From Desertivirga xinjiangensis (GTDB lineage: Bacteria > Bacteroidota > Bacteroidia > Sphingobacteriales > Sphingobacteriaceae), in NCBI RefSeq assembly GCF_024436435.1, contig NZ_JAFMZP010000001.1, positions 434,001 to 498,000 of the forward strand: a stretch of DNA of 64,000 bases, in the 5' to 3' direction. Positions 18,388 to 26,995 of this stretch are shown in pieces. Numbering within the stretch: position 1 is the stretch's first letter; the number at the start of each line of letters is the position of its first letter. The position numbers were made by a program, and so were the translations under genes. Under the pieces are notes generated by a model that was not told the origin of the DNA, did not search any database, and saw only the letters and a list, made by a program, of their open reading frames with translations.

Positions 18388-18948
18388 TTAAAGGATGGAA
18401 ACCCGCTTAACGACAGTCTCATTGCCAGCAATCAGACGGATGAAATAAAAACCGCTGCTAAGTTTTGATGCTATAGAGAATGTATTGGTCTGTTCTCCGG
18501 CAGGAATTCGCTGCGAAAGGAGAGTAGCAATCTCATTACCCAGGACGTCCATAATCTTAATAGTAACGTTCGAATCCTTATTAACAAAATAGGAAAGATT
18601 TAATTCTTCGCCTACAGGATTAGGATAAACTTTTACATTACTTAAAACCTTGATCTCTTGCGGTTGTACTGCTTTCGACGATACCGCTGCGGCAGAAGAG
18701 CCTCCGGCGTCTGCCTGCTTAGTCCCAGAACCGGGCTTAAAGGGGGTTATTGTGACGTTAACACCATTTTTCAGGTAAGCAGGTTTCTCCCTCCGGGTGT
18801 CTGTAATTTTCGCAGGACGGCTAGCTTGCTTTTTTGTCGTATCGGTTTTCTCAGGGCTCCTTACCCAAAAAACATAAGCCGAGGTGTACGCTTGTGCATT
18901 GACAAGCAGAAAACAGAAGATGAGTGCTATTGAGTAAAGTTTATTCAT
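18388..18948 (-). CDS. T9SS type A sorting-domain protein, small
   Basis: A 186-residue secreted protein. A signal peptide (to about residue 20, LVNAQAYTS) is followed by about 80 residues of Lys/Pro/Ser-rich, probably disordered sequence, and a C-terminal type A sorting domain of about 80 residues (VYPNPVGEELNLSY, then KIMDVLGNEI and SGFYFIRL). T9SS exports such proteins and cleaves the domain when attaching the cargo to surface sugar. What remains of the cargo has no recognisable domain, so function is unknown. It stands between the FAH gene and the divergent Kup promoter. Confidence 0.88.
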   Translation of the reverse strand: MNKLYSIALIFCFLLVNAQAYTSAYVFWVRSPEKTDTTKKQASRPAKITDTRREKPAYLKNGVNVTITPFKPGSGTKQADAGGSSAAAVSSKAVQPQEIKVLSNVKVYPNPVGEELNLSYFVNKDSNVTIKIMDVLGNEIATLLSQRIPAGEQTNTFSIASKLSSGFYFIRLIAGNETVVKRVSIL

Positions 18949-19157
18949 TCAAGTGTGATTAAACAAATTTATGTATAAAAGACCGTAATACTTTATCGTC
19001 GAATAATTGTCTGGTGGTATTTAACAAAATTTAACAAAAATAGAGCCACCTGTTGCTGTACCGGGCGCTTTTTTTTACAAATCACCCTGAAATGATAATT
19101 TTTTTAATTGACTGATTTAAATATACTTGCCCTTGATATTTCCCGGAAAAAACAACG

Positions 19158-19188
19158 TTGCTAATGTGTTAATCAAAATGTACATTTG
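19158..19188 (+). promoter_or_regulatory. Bacteroidota promoter for kup (TTG-N20-TACATTTG)
   Basis: TTG at 19158-19160 and TACATTTG at 19181-19188 fit the -33/-7 consensus with 20-base spacing. Transcription would begin near 19195, about 15 bases before the GTG start. Confidence 0.75.
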
Positions 19189-19209
19189 TCGCCGTTTACA
19201 ACAAGATAA

Positions 19210-21150
19210 GTGGCACATCCAAAAGATCTACACAAGCTGTCAGCAGCAGGGTTACTAATCAGTCTGGGAATCATTTACGGTGATATTGGAACTTCCCCAT
19301 TGTATGTTTTTAAAGCAATCGTGGGCAACTGGAGTATTACTCCTGACCTCATTTTAGGAGGGCTTTCATGTATCTTCTGGACACTTACGCTCCAAACTAC
19401 AATAAAATATGTAATTATAACGCTCAGAGCGGATAACAGGGGGGAGGGAGGAATCTTTTCCTTGTATTCGCTGGTAAAAAGGCGAGCCAAATGGCTGGTT
19501 ATTCCCGCGATGGTAGGAGGAGCTTCTCTGCTTGCCGACGGGATGATCACACCGCCCATTACAGTTTCAGCAGCGATAGAAGCGCTTCAGATTTTTGATG
19601 AGAATCTGCCAACAGTGCCGATCGTGATGGTCATCATTTCCCTGCTCTTTATTATTCAGCAATTTGGAACATCGCTTGTTGGTAAGGCTTTCGGACCTAT
19701 TATGTCTGTCTGGTTTAGCATGATGGCCGTGTTGGGAGCCAGCTGGGTCTTTCAGTTTCCTGAGATCTTAAAAGCTATTAATCCCTATTATGCCTACCAT
19801 ATCCTGGTAACCAACCCTAATGCCCTTTTTATTATAGGTGCAGTGTTTCTGTGTACTACAGGAGCAGAAGCCCTGTACTCGGATCTGGGTCATTGCGGAC
19901 GATCTAACATCCGGATCAGCTGGATATACGTTAAAAGCTGTTTATTGCTTAATTATTTCGGACAAGGTGTTTGGTTATGGCAGCATATGGGCCAAACTTT
20001 AAATGCCGATCAGAATCCTTTTTTCCTCATCATGCCTGAGTGGTTCCTGATCCCGGGAATTTGTATTGCAACTATGGCGGCTGTTATCGCAAGCCAGGCA
20101 ATGATTACCGGATCGTTTACCCTGATCTCGGAGGCTGTCCGCCTGAATCTATGGCCAAAGGTTAAAATTAATTATCCATCGAACCAGAAAGGGCAGTTGT
20201 ATGTACCCTCTATCAACTGGTTATTGTGGATAGGATGTATCGTGGTAATCCTTATCTTTCAGAGATCGCAGGCAATGGAAGGAGCTTATGGTCTTGCTAT
20301 TACGCTTACTTTCATGATGACCACTATTTTAGTGTGTGTTTATCTGCAGCGAAAGAAATTTCCAACGTACCTTATAGTAACTTTCGCTTCAATTTACGGC
20401 TTACTCGAAATAACATTTCTCTTCGGTAATATGGCCAAGTTTTTACATGGCGGCTGGTTTACCATGTTATTGTCTTGTATAATTTTTTCCGTGATGTGGT
20501 CATGGGCCCGTGCTCGCAGAATCAAGAACCGCTACGTAAAATTTGTAGAGATTGAGGACTATTTCCCCATAATCAGCGAGCTTACTGAAGACTCTTCTGT
20601 TCCAAAGTACGCTTCACAGCTCATCTATTTAACAAGTTCTAATTTCAATTCAGAAATAGAGTCAAAAATAATGTACTCTATCCTCCAGAAACAGCCTAAG
20701 CGGGCAGACGTTTACTGGCTCGTCCATGTTGATGTTACCGATGAACCTTATACAACAGAATACAAAGTCGACTTTCTTGTTCCAGGAAAACTCATTCGTA
20801 TCGATTTCAAACTGGGTTTCCGCATCGAACAACGTATTAACGTTTTGTACAGACTAGTTGTCGAAGAGCTCGTTAGAAAAGGAGAAGTAGACATCACCAG
20901 TAAATACACCTCCCTGAACAAGCACAAGATCATCGGTGATTTTAGGTTTATCATCTTGGAAAAAGTGCTTTCCAGGTCTAATAACCTTAGCTTTAGAGAT
21001 AGGCTGGTAATGGCCTACTATTTTATTTTGAAGCGATTCAGCTTATCTGAAGAGCGAGGGTTTGGTTTGGATCTTAGCTTCGTAACAGTAGAAAAGGTTC
21101 CGCTTATCGTTACCCCTCCGGAGGATATTAAACTGAAAAGAATTCAGTAA
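19210..21150 (+). CDS. kup: Kup-type potassium uptake protein
   Basis: A 646-residue K+ transporter. The family signature GIIYGDIGTSPLYVFKA is near residues 20-36, followed by about 12 membrane helices to residue 440 and a C-terminal cytoplasmic part. Kup takes up K+ with H+. GTG at 19210 is the start, with the promoter directly upstream. A perfect hairpin terminator follows the stop, so this is a single-gene transcript. Nothing in the sequence suggests loss of function. Confidence 0.97.
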   Translation: MAHPKDLHKLSAAGLLISLGIIYGDIGTSPLYVFKAIVGNWSITPDLILGGLSCIFWTLTLQTTIKYVIITLRADNRGEGGIFSLYSLVKRRAKWLVIPAMVGGASLLADGMITPPITVSAAIEALQIFDENLPTVPIVMVIISLLFIIQQFGTSLVGKAFGPIMSVWFSMMAVLGASWVFQFPEILKAINPYYAYHILVTNPNALFIIGAVFLCTTGAEALYSDLGHCGRSNIRISWIYVKSCLLLNYFGQGVWLWQHMGQTLNADQNPFFLIMPEWFLIPGICIATMAAVIASQAMITGSFTLISEAVRLNLWPKVKINYPSNQKGQLYVPSINWLLWIGCIVVILIFQRSQAMEGAYGLAITLTFMMTTILVCVYLQRKKFPTYLIVTFASIYGLLEITFLFGNMAKFLHGGWFTMLLSCIIFSVMWSWARARRIKNRYVKFVEIEDYFPIISELTEDSSVPKYASQLIYLTSSNFNSEIESKIMYSILQKQPKRADVYWLVHVDVTDEPYTTEYKVDFLVPGKLIRIDFKLGFRIEQRINVLYRLVVEELVRKGEVDITSKYTSLNKHKIIGDFRFIILEKVLSRSNNLSFRDRLVMAYYFILKRFSLSEERGFGLDLSFVTVEKVPLIVTPPEDIKLKRIQ

Positions 21151-21189
21151 ATTAAAAACCGGCAGGATTTCCTGCCGGTTTTTAATTTA
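21148..21189. terminator. Strong bidirectional hairpin terminator
   Basis: Two perfect 20-base arms (21148-21167 and 21170-21189) enclose a 2-base loop; a CCGGCAGGA core is flanked by A-run and T-run. It separates kup from the convergent ferritin-like gene and can act on both strands. Confidence 0.95.
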
Positions 21190-21219
21190 AAGGTCCAGCT
21201 GAAGCAGTATGACAAATTA

Positions 21220-21876
21220 TTATCTCTGTTCCGCAAGGTTACCAGAGACCTGAAGCTGCGTTTCAAGTGCATCAACCCAGTTATTAAATAATCCAGACTC
21301 GATCTCTACAGCTTTCTTCGCATGTTGCTCCCAGTCCGGAGAAAAATTCTTTAGCTGGGCCAGCATCTCTTCCAGGTGACCTTCTTCTTCAAGGATAATT
21401 GATTTTACATTGACCTTACTCTTTACCTCATCCAGTGCCGCCTGGTAAACTGGATAAAGCTCATCAGCTCTCACTTCTATGGCATAGGTCACCAGCAGGT
21501 ATGCGGCAAATTTCAGATCATAACCCGACAAACTTAGCTCAGTCTTTAGGTACTTACATACCTCAACATCCAGCTTATTCAGGTAAAACCGGCTATCTCC
21601 AGGAGCTAAAAGTGCATCATCTGCGTAGGTTAAGTATCCGGTCTCTGATAATTTACTGATCTGCTTTTTCAGATAGTAAGCATGCCGGTGCTCTTCAGCT
21701 GCATGTTTAAGTATAATCAGAGTTACATCTGTTTTATGTTCGCAAGCCGATATTTTACGGGCGCCGGTATTCTCCATGATCGAAAGAGTGTTTAACCAGC
21801 GGCAATGCACATCATTATCTTGTACTATAACTCTTATCAGCGATTCTAAGTCCATTGTCTGCAAAAATTTCTGCAC
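21220..21876 (-). CDS. Ferritin-like di-iron family protein, function unknown
   Basis: A 218-residue, all-helical protein. Two ExxH motifs are seen: E62-x-x-H65 in AAEEHRHAYYLKK and E164-x-x-H167 in ILEEEGHLEEML; E35 and E134 could complete a four-helix di-iron site. That arrangement is typical of ferritin-like proteins, but I do not recognise a specific family. It may be an oxidase, reductase or metal-handling protein. It is divergent from dgt with 87 bases between. The metal site is inferred from spacing only. Confidence 0.6.
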   Translation of the reverse strand: MQKFLQTMDLESLIRVIVQDNDVHCRWLNTLSIMENTGARKISACEHKTDVTLIILKHAAEEHRHAYYLKKQISKLSETGYLTYADDALLAPGDSRFYLNKLDVEVCKYLKTELSLSGYDLKFAAYLLVTYAIEVRADELYPVYQAALDEVKSKVNVKSIILEEEGHLEEMLAQLKNFSPDWEQHAKKAVEIESGLFNNWVDALETQLQVSGNLAEQR

Positions 21877-21963
21877 AAACTTAGATAAAATTCTGCTATG
21901 TCTATTTTCGATTTAATTTTCACCAGTCATTAAAATCTTCTTAACATTGGTTTACTTTGCAGC

Positions 21964-23304
21964 ATGCAATGGGAAAAATTACTCTCAGCAAAGCGCTGGG
22001 GTTCTAAAGAGAAAGTTCTTACTCAGGAGGATGCCAGATCTGAGTTTCAAATAGACTACGACCGCCTGATCTTTTCTTCTCCTTTCCGGCGTCTGCAGAA
22101 CAAAACACAGGTATTCCCTCTTCCGGGCAGCGTTTTTGTCCATAACCGGCTTACCCATAGCCTCGAAGTGGCCAGTGTGGGAAGATCTTTGGGTACCATA
22201 TTTTACAACAGGCTTAAAAAAGATGATCCGGGCATCGACGACCGTCTGCCCCTGATGAGTCAGGTTGGCGACATTGTTGCAGCTGCAGCTCTAGCTCATG
22301 ATATGGGTAATCCGGCTTTTGGCCATTCGGGCGAGTCGGCCATCTCTCATTATTTCAGGGAGGGTGAGGGTCGCGTCTTTAAGGGACAGGTTACTGAGAG
22401 CCAGTGGCACGATCTGATTAATTTTGAAGGAAATACTAACGCCTTGCGTATCCTCACTCATTCCTTTTCGGGTAAAGGGAATGGAAGTTTTGCACTGACC
22501 TATTCAACGCTGGCATCTATTGTCAAATATCCTTGTGCTTCAGCGGTCGGCCATAATAAAGCAAATATCCACACCAAAAAATATGGCTTTTTTCAGTCAG
22601 AACAGGAGACCTTCATCAAAATTGCAGAAGAACTTGAACTGGCTAAGGTTCAGGATGATCCATTGATTTATAAGCGTCATCCTCTCGTTTACCTGGTTGA
22701 AGCGGCTGATGACATCTGCTATAATATAATTGATCTCGAAGATGCTCATCGCCTCAAGATCCTTTCTTACCAGGAGGTTGAAGATCTATTGTTGCCTTTA
22801 TGTTACAGTGAGAATCTCCCTGCACGCTTAAATGAGATTGAGGACGGGGATGCTCGTCTGGGACTGCTTAGAGCACGATCCATTGGAGCTATGGTAAAGG
22901 CCTGCTCGGAAATCTTTTATAAGGAACAGGCAGCTCTTTTAAGCGGAGATTTTAACAAGTCGCTTACAGACGCCTTACCGGCGCAATTGTATGACGCCTG
23001 GAAAAAAATAGAAGAGGTATCCATAAAGCGTATTTATAATTATTCGTCAGTTGCCCAGATCGAGGTTGCAGGATACAAAGTTATTGGCGGTTTATTGGAA
23101 GAGTTTATACCAGCCTACCTTAGATACGATTCCAAGTATCATAAAAAACTAGTGGAACTTATCCCGCGGCAGTTTTTAACAGAAAGTTCAGACACCTATC
23201 TTAAGATCTTATCGGTATTGGACTTTGTATCAGGAATGACTGATATTTATGCAGTAGAACTGTTCAGGAAAATTAAGGGCATATCTTTTCCTTCCATCAG
23301 CTAA
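21964..23304 (+). CDS. dgt: Deoxyguanosinetriphosphate triphosphohydrolase (dGTPase)
   Basis: A 446-residue HD-domain protein. Metal ligands are visible as H65 in LTHSLEVASVGRSLG, H112-D113 in AHDMGNPAFGHSGE, and a later Asp in DDICYNIIDLEDAH. It begins with the family opening RSEFQIDYDRLIFSSPFRRLQ. The enzyme removes tripolyphosphate from dGTP and controls nucleotide pools. Length is typical of the group. The next gene starts 14 bases downstream on the same strand. Confidence 0.95.
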   Translation: MQWEKLLSAKRWGSKEKVLTQEDARSEFQIDYDRLIFSSPFRRLQNKTQVFPLPGSVFVHNRLTHSLEVASVGRSLGTIFYNRLKKDDPGIDDRLPLMSQVGDIVAAAALAHDMGNPAFGHSGESAISHYFREGEGRVFKGQVTESQWHDLINFEGNTNALRILTHSFSGKGNGSFALTYSTLASIVKYPCASAVGHNKANIHTKKYGFFQSEQETFIKIAEELELAKVQDDPLIYKRHPLVYLVEAADDICYNIIDLEDAHRLKILSYQEVEDLLLPLCYSENLPARLNEIEDGDARLGLLRARSIGAMVKACSEIFYKEQAALLSGDFNKSLTDALPAQLYDAWKKIEEVSIKRIYNYSSVAQIEVAGYKVIGGLLEEFIPAYLRYDSKYHKKLVELIPRQFLTESSDTYLKILSVLDFVSGMTDIYAVELFRKIKGISFPSIS

Positions 23305-23318
23305 ACTCAGGTATCCGG

Positions 23319-24200
23319 ATGAAAGTGCAAGGAGTGCAGCTTAAGCGAAAGAAAACTAAGAAAGTACCCGTACAAGCCTTACTGGAAGGCGAATACTTCC
23401 GGATATACCGCTTGCATAAAGATCTTAACAGTCTTTCGGTTGTTCCTCACCGGCATGACCATTATGAACTGATGATCGTCAGATCGGGCCAGGGCCAGCA
23501 TTCTATAAATTTTAAATCATATGAACTCATCCCGGGCAGAGCGTTCTTTTTACACCCTGGTCAGGTGCACCTTATAGAAGACTTTGAAAGGGATGGATGG
23601 TTGGTGTTGTTTGGTGAAGAATTATTTAAGCGCTTTTTAAACCTTCATCCAAACGAAGATGAATACGGAATTCTGGATTCTTATTCTCCAACTCCTTATG
23701 CAGATCTTTCAGAAAGATTATTGGAGCTTTTTAACTTTATAATCAATCAGGCTAAGCTGGAGCTTCAATCTGAGAAACCTGATGCCGAAATTCTGCTTCA
23801 CTACTGCTCATTATTGCTGTTACATGCCAACAGGGCACATGTGACCCAGCACCCTGTGCAGTTTGTTTCACCAAAACAAAAAGAACTGCTGCACTCACTT
23901 AAAAGGCTTATAGAACAGAGCTATAGAGAACACCATCAGGCTTCGTTTTATGCTGAAAGCCTGCGCACAGATATCAAAGTGCTTAATAAGGTTTGCATGC
24001 AGGCAACCGGATTTACAGTATATAAGCTATTGCAGGAACGTTTACTTACCGAAAGTAAGATCCTTCTCCAGACTTCCCATCTTTCTGTTAAGGAAATAAG
24101 TTATCAGCTTGGGTTTAACGATCCCGCTTTTTTCGGGCGTTTCTTCAGAAACCATGTTAACATAAGTCCTGCAGCTTTCAGGCAGAACCGTTTACTATAA
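23319..24200 (+). CDS. AraC family transcriptional regulator
   Basis: A 293-residue regulator with an N-terminal cupin-like effector domain (VPHRHDHYELMIVRSGQG and LIPGRAFFLHPGQVH) and a C-terminal AraC double helix-turn-helix from about 195 (LSVKEISYQLGFNDPAFFGR; FRNHVNISPAAFR). The next gene is a DMT-type exporter, and an inverted repeat at 24229-24258 lies between them over the exporter's -7 box, so control of the exporter by this protein is the simplest model. It may be co-transcribed with dgt but need not be related in function. Confidence 0.92.
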   Translation: MKVQGVQLKRKKTKKVPVQALLEGEYFRIYRLHKDLNSLSVVPHRHDHYELMIVRSGQGQHSINFKSYELIPGRAFFLHPGQVHLIEDFERDGWLVLFGEELFKRFLNLHPNEDEYGILDSYSPTPYADLSERLLELFNFIINQAKLELQSEKPDAEILLHYCSLLLLHANRAHVTQHPVQFVSPKQKELLHSLKRLIEQSYREHHQASFYAESLRTDIKVLNKVCMQATGFTVYKLLQERLLTESKILLQTSHLSVKEISYQLGFNDPAFFGRFFRNHVNISPAAFRQNRLL

Positions 24201-24228
24201 TACCGAAAACTACCTGAAATGTACCATA

Positions 24229-24258
24229 ATGCAAAATGAGGCGGCGCTAATTTTGCAT
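24229..24258. promoter_or_regulatory. Operator-like inverted repeat over the exporter promoter
   Basis: ATGCAAAAT (24229-24237) and ATTTTGCAT (24250-24258) are perfect 9-base arms 12 bases apart, with centres 21 bases apart, two DNA turns. The right arm overlaps the -7 box TAATTTTG at 24248-24255. The gene starts at 24263. A regulator bound here would block transcription. Confidence 0.7.
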
Positions 24259-24262
24259 TAAA

Positions 24263-25264
24263 ATGAACAAACAGAAAAATGCTCTGAGAGCTGTTGGATG
24301 CGGAATTATAGCTTCTTTATTTTTATCATCAACTTTTATCATTAATAGTGTACTTGCTGACTCTGGCGGTTATTGGGCCTGGACAGCTGTATTGAGGAGC
24401 TTGTTCCTTATCCCCATACTTGGGGTAGTGCTTCTCTTTTCGGGGAAACTTAAGCCACTACTAGCTGTCATAAGGATACAACCAATGATTTTTATCCGGT
24501 GGGGGATTCTGGGATTCGGAGTCTTATACACCTCATTGGCGCTCGCATCCTTCTTTTCTCCCGGCTGGATGGTAGCAGCTGTATTCCAGATAAACATTTT
24601 GGCTGGGATGCTTTTGTCTCCTTACATTTATACCGATCACCGCAGAAATGTTCCCAAAAAACCGCTTCTAATCTCTGCATTAATTGTCACCGGTGTATTT
24701 ATTATGCAACTTGAAAAACTTAATCAAGTTCATTCAGCTCAGGCTGCCGTCCTTAGTTTTATACTGGTATTGGCGGGAGCGGTGGTTTGGCCTGTTGGAA
24801 ATCGAAAGCTTCTCGTTGATCTGGAAAAGAATGGTATCCGTCTTGATGCTACACAAAGGGTTTTCGGGATGACCATGGGAAGCCTGCCTTTGTTGTTAGC
24901 ACTAAGCTTATTGGGTTTTGCAAAAGCCGGACTGCCTGCTTTTAGTCAGTGTGAGGCATCCTTTTATTCTGCTTTGTTTTCCGGATTTTTAGGTGGCGTA
25001 GGATTCTATCATGCCACTCAAATGGTGAAAAATCAGCCTGCGGCGCTTGCTGCAGTTGAGGCTACCCAGGTTTTCGAAATCTTTTTTGCTCTTATCGGGG
25101 AGATGATGCTGACTGGAGCATCCTTTCCAGGATTTTATGGTGTGCTTGGAATGCTGGTTGTGCTTCTGGGTATAGGCGTTCACTTCATAAACATCCTACG
25201 GGGAACTAGTGTTGCAGCATTCAGCAAGATCAACAAATTAATTCCGGCGTTCAAAACACCGTGA
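24263..25264 (+). CDS. DMT-superfamily exporter (EamA/EmrE-like multidrug transporter)
   Basis: A 333-residue protein of about ten membrane helices, with the two-half layout of DMT transporters. The C-terminal half contains GFLGGVGFYHATQMVKNQPA and ALAAVEATQVFEIFFALIGE, typical of the multidrug efflux group PF13536. Substrate unknown. The start ATG is just after the operator-like repeat, giving a near-leaderless mRNA. A hairpin at 25284-25318 follows. Confidence 0.85.
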   Translation: MNKQKNALRAVGCGIIASLFLSSTFIINSVLADSGGYWAWTAVLRSLFLIPILGVVLLFSGKLKPLLAVIRIQPMIFIRWGILGFGVLYTSLALASFFSPGWMVAAVFQINILAGMLLSPYIYTDHRRNVPKKPLLISALIVTGVFIMQLEKLNQVHSAQAAVLSFILVLAGAVVWPVGNRKLLVDLEKNGIRLDATQRVFGMTMGSLPLLLALSLLGFAKAGLPAFSQCEASFYSALFSGFLGGVGFYHATQMVKNQPAALAAVEATQVFEIFFALIGEMMLTGASFPGFYGVLGMLVVLLGIGVHFINILRGTSVAAFSKINKLIPAFKTP

Positions 25265-25283
25265 TGGAATGAAAATAAGAACA

Positions 25284-25318
25284 ATAATACTGGTTTTTTA
25301 AAGAGGTACCAGTATTAT
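25284..25318. terminator. Terminator-like hairpin between convergent genes
   Basis: ATAATACTGGT and ACCAGTATTAT, perfect 11-base arms around a 13-base T/A-rich loop, lie between the exporter and the bestrophin gene. The stem is AT-rich, so termination may be weak. Confidence 0.65.
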
Positions 25319-25327
25319 CGTTACAAT

Positions 25328-26245
25328 TTAAAGGATGTAAAACACCTTCGCAGAAACTGACGATTTTTCTTCTGTTTTATAGTTTTCCTTCAGCATCTGT
25401 CTGATATCCCGTTCTATTGTTTTTGAAATTGTCGTAGTGGGCGTATCAGTAGGCTTATTCTCAAAAGGATCCTGAAGATGGATTGCCATCTTTTCTATCA
25501 GGAAGAATGACGATGCAATTGCCAGAACCAGGGGAACCTCTACAACCCCGAAAAATTCAATAAGTCCGAAGGGTAAGAGAATTACAAAAAGCACAAGCGC
25601 AAAATGGATGTAAACACTGTAAGTAGCAGGAAATACAGTGTTCTTAATTCGTTCGCAGCCCCCCATGTGGTTTGAAAACCGCGTCAGCGTTTTGTCGATC
25701 TCAACTTGCTGATATTCGTTTATCCATCCAAGCTTAAAGGCATTACGCAGATCTGACCCTTGCAATTCAAGCAGGGCAAGCGGGGCATTACTGTAATTTT
25801 TGATATACTCCAGATCTTCACTGGAAATAAGATTCTCTAAACCTTCCAGGGGATCTTCTCTCCTCAAATGCCTGCTTAAGCAATAGCACCAGGCAATCTG
25901 TCTCTTAGCAAATCTCTCGCAAAAGATCCTCTCTTCCGTTGCTCCCATATGGGTATCAACAAATGTAAGTAACTGCCTGGTCAATGACCGGGAATCATTA
26001 ACGATAGCTCCCCAGATTGTTCTCGCTTCCCACCACCGGTCATATGCCTGATTTGACTTGAACGCTAACAAAAGAGAAATAACAGTACCAAGGATCGTTG
26101 GTACGGCAATTGGAATCGAAATTCTGGTAAAATGAAACGTATTATAGCAAATGGCTATCAATACAGCATATATTGTTACCATGATAATCTCTTTTCGGAT
26201 CTTACCGAAAATGTAGCTGATTGGAATGTTTTCTTTTAATAGCAT
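25328..26245 (-). CDS. Bestrophin-like (UPF0187) channel protein
   Basis: A 305-residue membrane protein with four hydrophobic segments and the bestrophin core AFKSNQAYDRWWEARTIWGA at about 63-82, followed by VNDSRSLTRQLL. Bestrophins form pentameric ion channels; bacterial members are reported as cation or anion channels. It lies 26 bases downstream of a universal stress protein gene in the same direction, so the two may share a transcript and a stress-related role, but that is inference. Confidence 0.93.
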   Translation of the reverse strand: MLLKENIPISYIFGKIRKEIIMVTIYAVLIAICYNTFHFTRISIPIAVPTILGTVISLLLAFKSNQAYDRWWEARTIWGAIVNDSRSLTRQLLTFVDTHMGATEERIFCERFAKRQIAWCYCLSRHLRREDPLEGLENLISSEDLEYIKNYSNAPLALLELQGSDLRNAFKLGWINEYQQVEIDKTLTRFSNHMGGCERIKNTVFPATYSVYIHFALVLFVILLPFGLIEFFGVVEVPLVLAIASSFFLIEKMAIHLQDPFENKPTDTPTTTISKTIERDIRQMLKENYKTEEKSSVSAKVFYIL

Positions 26246-26271
26246 AGCTGTTTTTCTTTAAATAAACCTCA

Positions 26272-26766
26272 TTAAGCTTCTGCCAGGATCTCCACCTCGC
26301 TGGTTTTTTCAGTTTGCAGAGTGTGTACTAGTTGTTTTTCCTTCTGCACCCTCAACAGAGGAGTGTCGCAGCGATCGGTTAGAATTGAAGGATCGATACT
26401 CGTTTTATTTAGCTTTGAGGTAGAACAATCTGCAGGATGAAGAATGAAATCTATCTCGTTTGCTGCCAGGTAATTTTTAAACTGTCCCAGAGTACTACCA
26501 TAGAAAAAATCAATCTTTATTGACCGTATTTCTTGATATTCCTTTTTTAACTTTTCACATTCTGTATAGAAGCTATCTTTTACATGTTCGTATTCTTTAC
26601 TTCTCCTGCTTAGAAGTAACAGTTCATTAATGGAGTCGGAGAGCTTGAAAAGGTGTATGAAGCATAGGTGCAAGTCCTGCCCTTTAAACTGTGAACATAA
26701 GGAGGGAATACAGTCAAAGGCATTAGCGCTGAAATCAGTTGGGATAAGTATGTTTTTCATGATCAA
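26272..26766 (-). CDS. Universal stress protein (UspA-like)
   Basis: A 164-residue cytoplasmic protein with a UspA-like fold: the N-terminal MKNILIPTDFSANAFDCI is characteristic, and the C-terminus holds DRCDTPLLRVQK, corresponding to the usual end of the domain. The GxxG ATP-binding loop is not obvious, so it may not bind nucleotide. It precedes the bestrophin gene. About 229 bases of AT-rich sequence upstream hold no gene. Confidence 0.8.
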   Translation of the reverse strand: MIMKNILIPTDFSANAFDCIPSLCSQFKGQDLHLCFIHLFKLSDSINELLLLSRRSKEYEHVKDSFYTECEKLKKEYQEIRSIKIDFFYGSTLGQFKNYLAANEIDFILHPADCSTSKLNKTSIDPSILTDRCDTPLLRVQKEKQLVHTLQTEKTSEVEILAEA

Positions 26767-26995
26767 AAAAATAAATTTTTAAATTAATTTTGTTTGATAC
26801 AATATTACCGCCGGTTCATTAAGGACTTTTAAGATGAATATTAGAATTTCATTAGAATTATTAGAGTTTAGCAGGTTGTATTTTGCATTATACAGGTAAA
26901 ATTGATGGATTTTTGGAATAATAAGGTATTAAAATAATACTTATTAGAAAGTTCTTAGAAAATAAAGAGGTGTGTGTGGAATTTAATCGGGAAGA

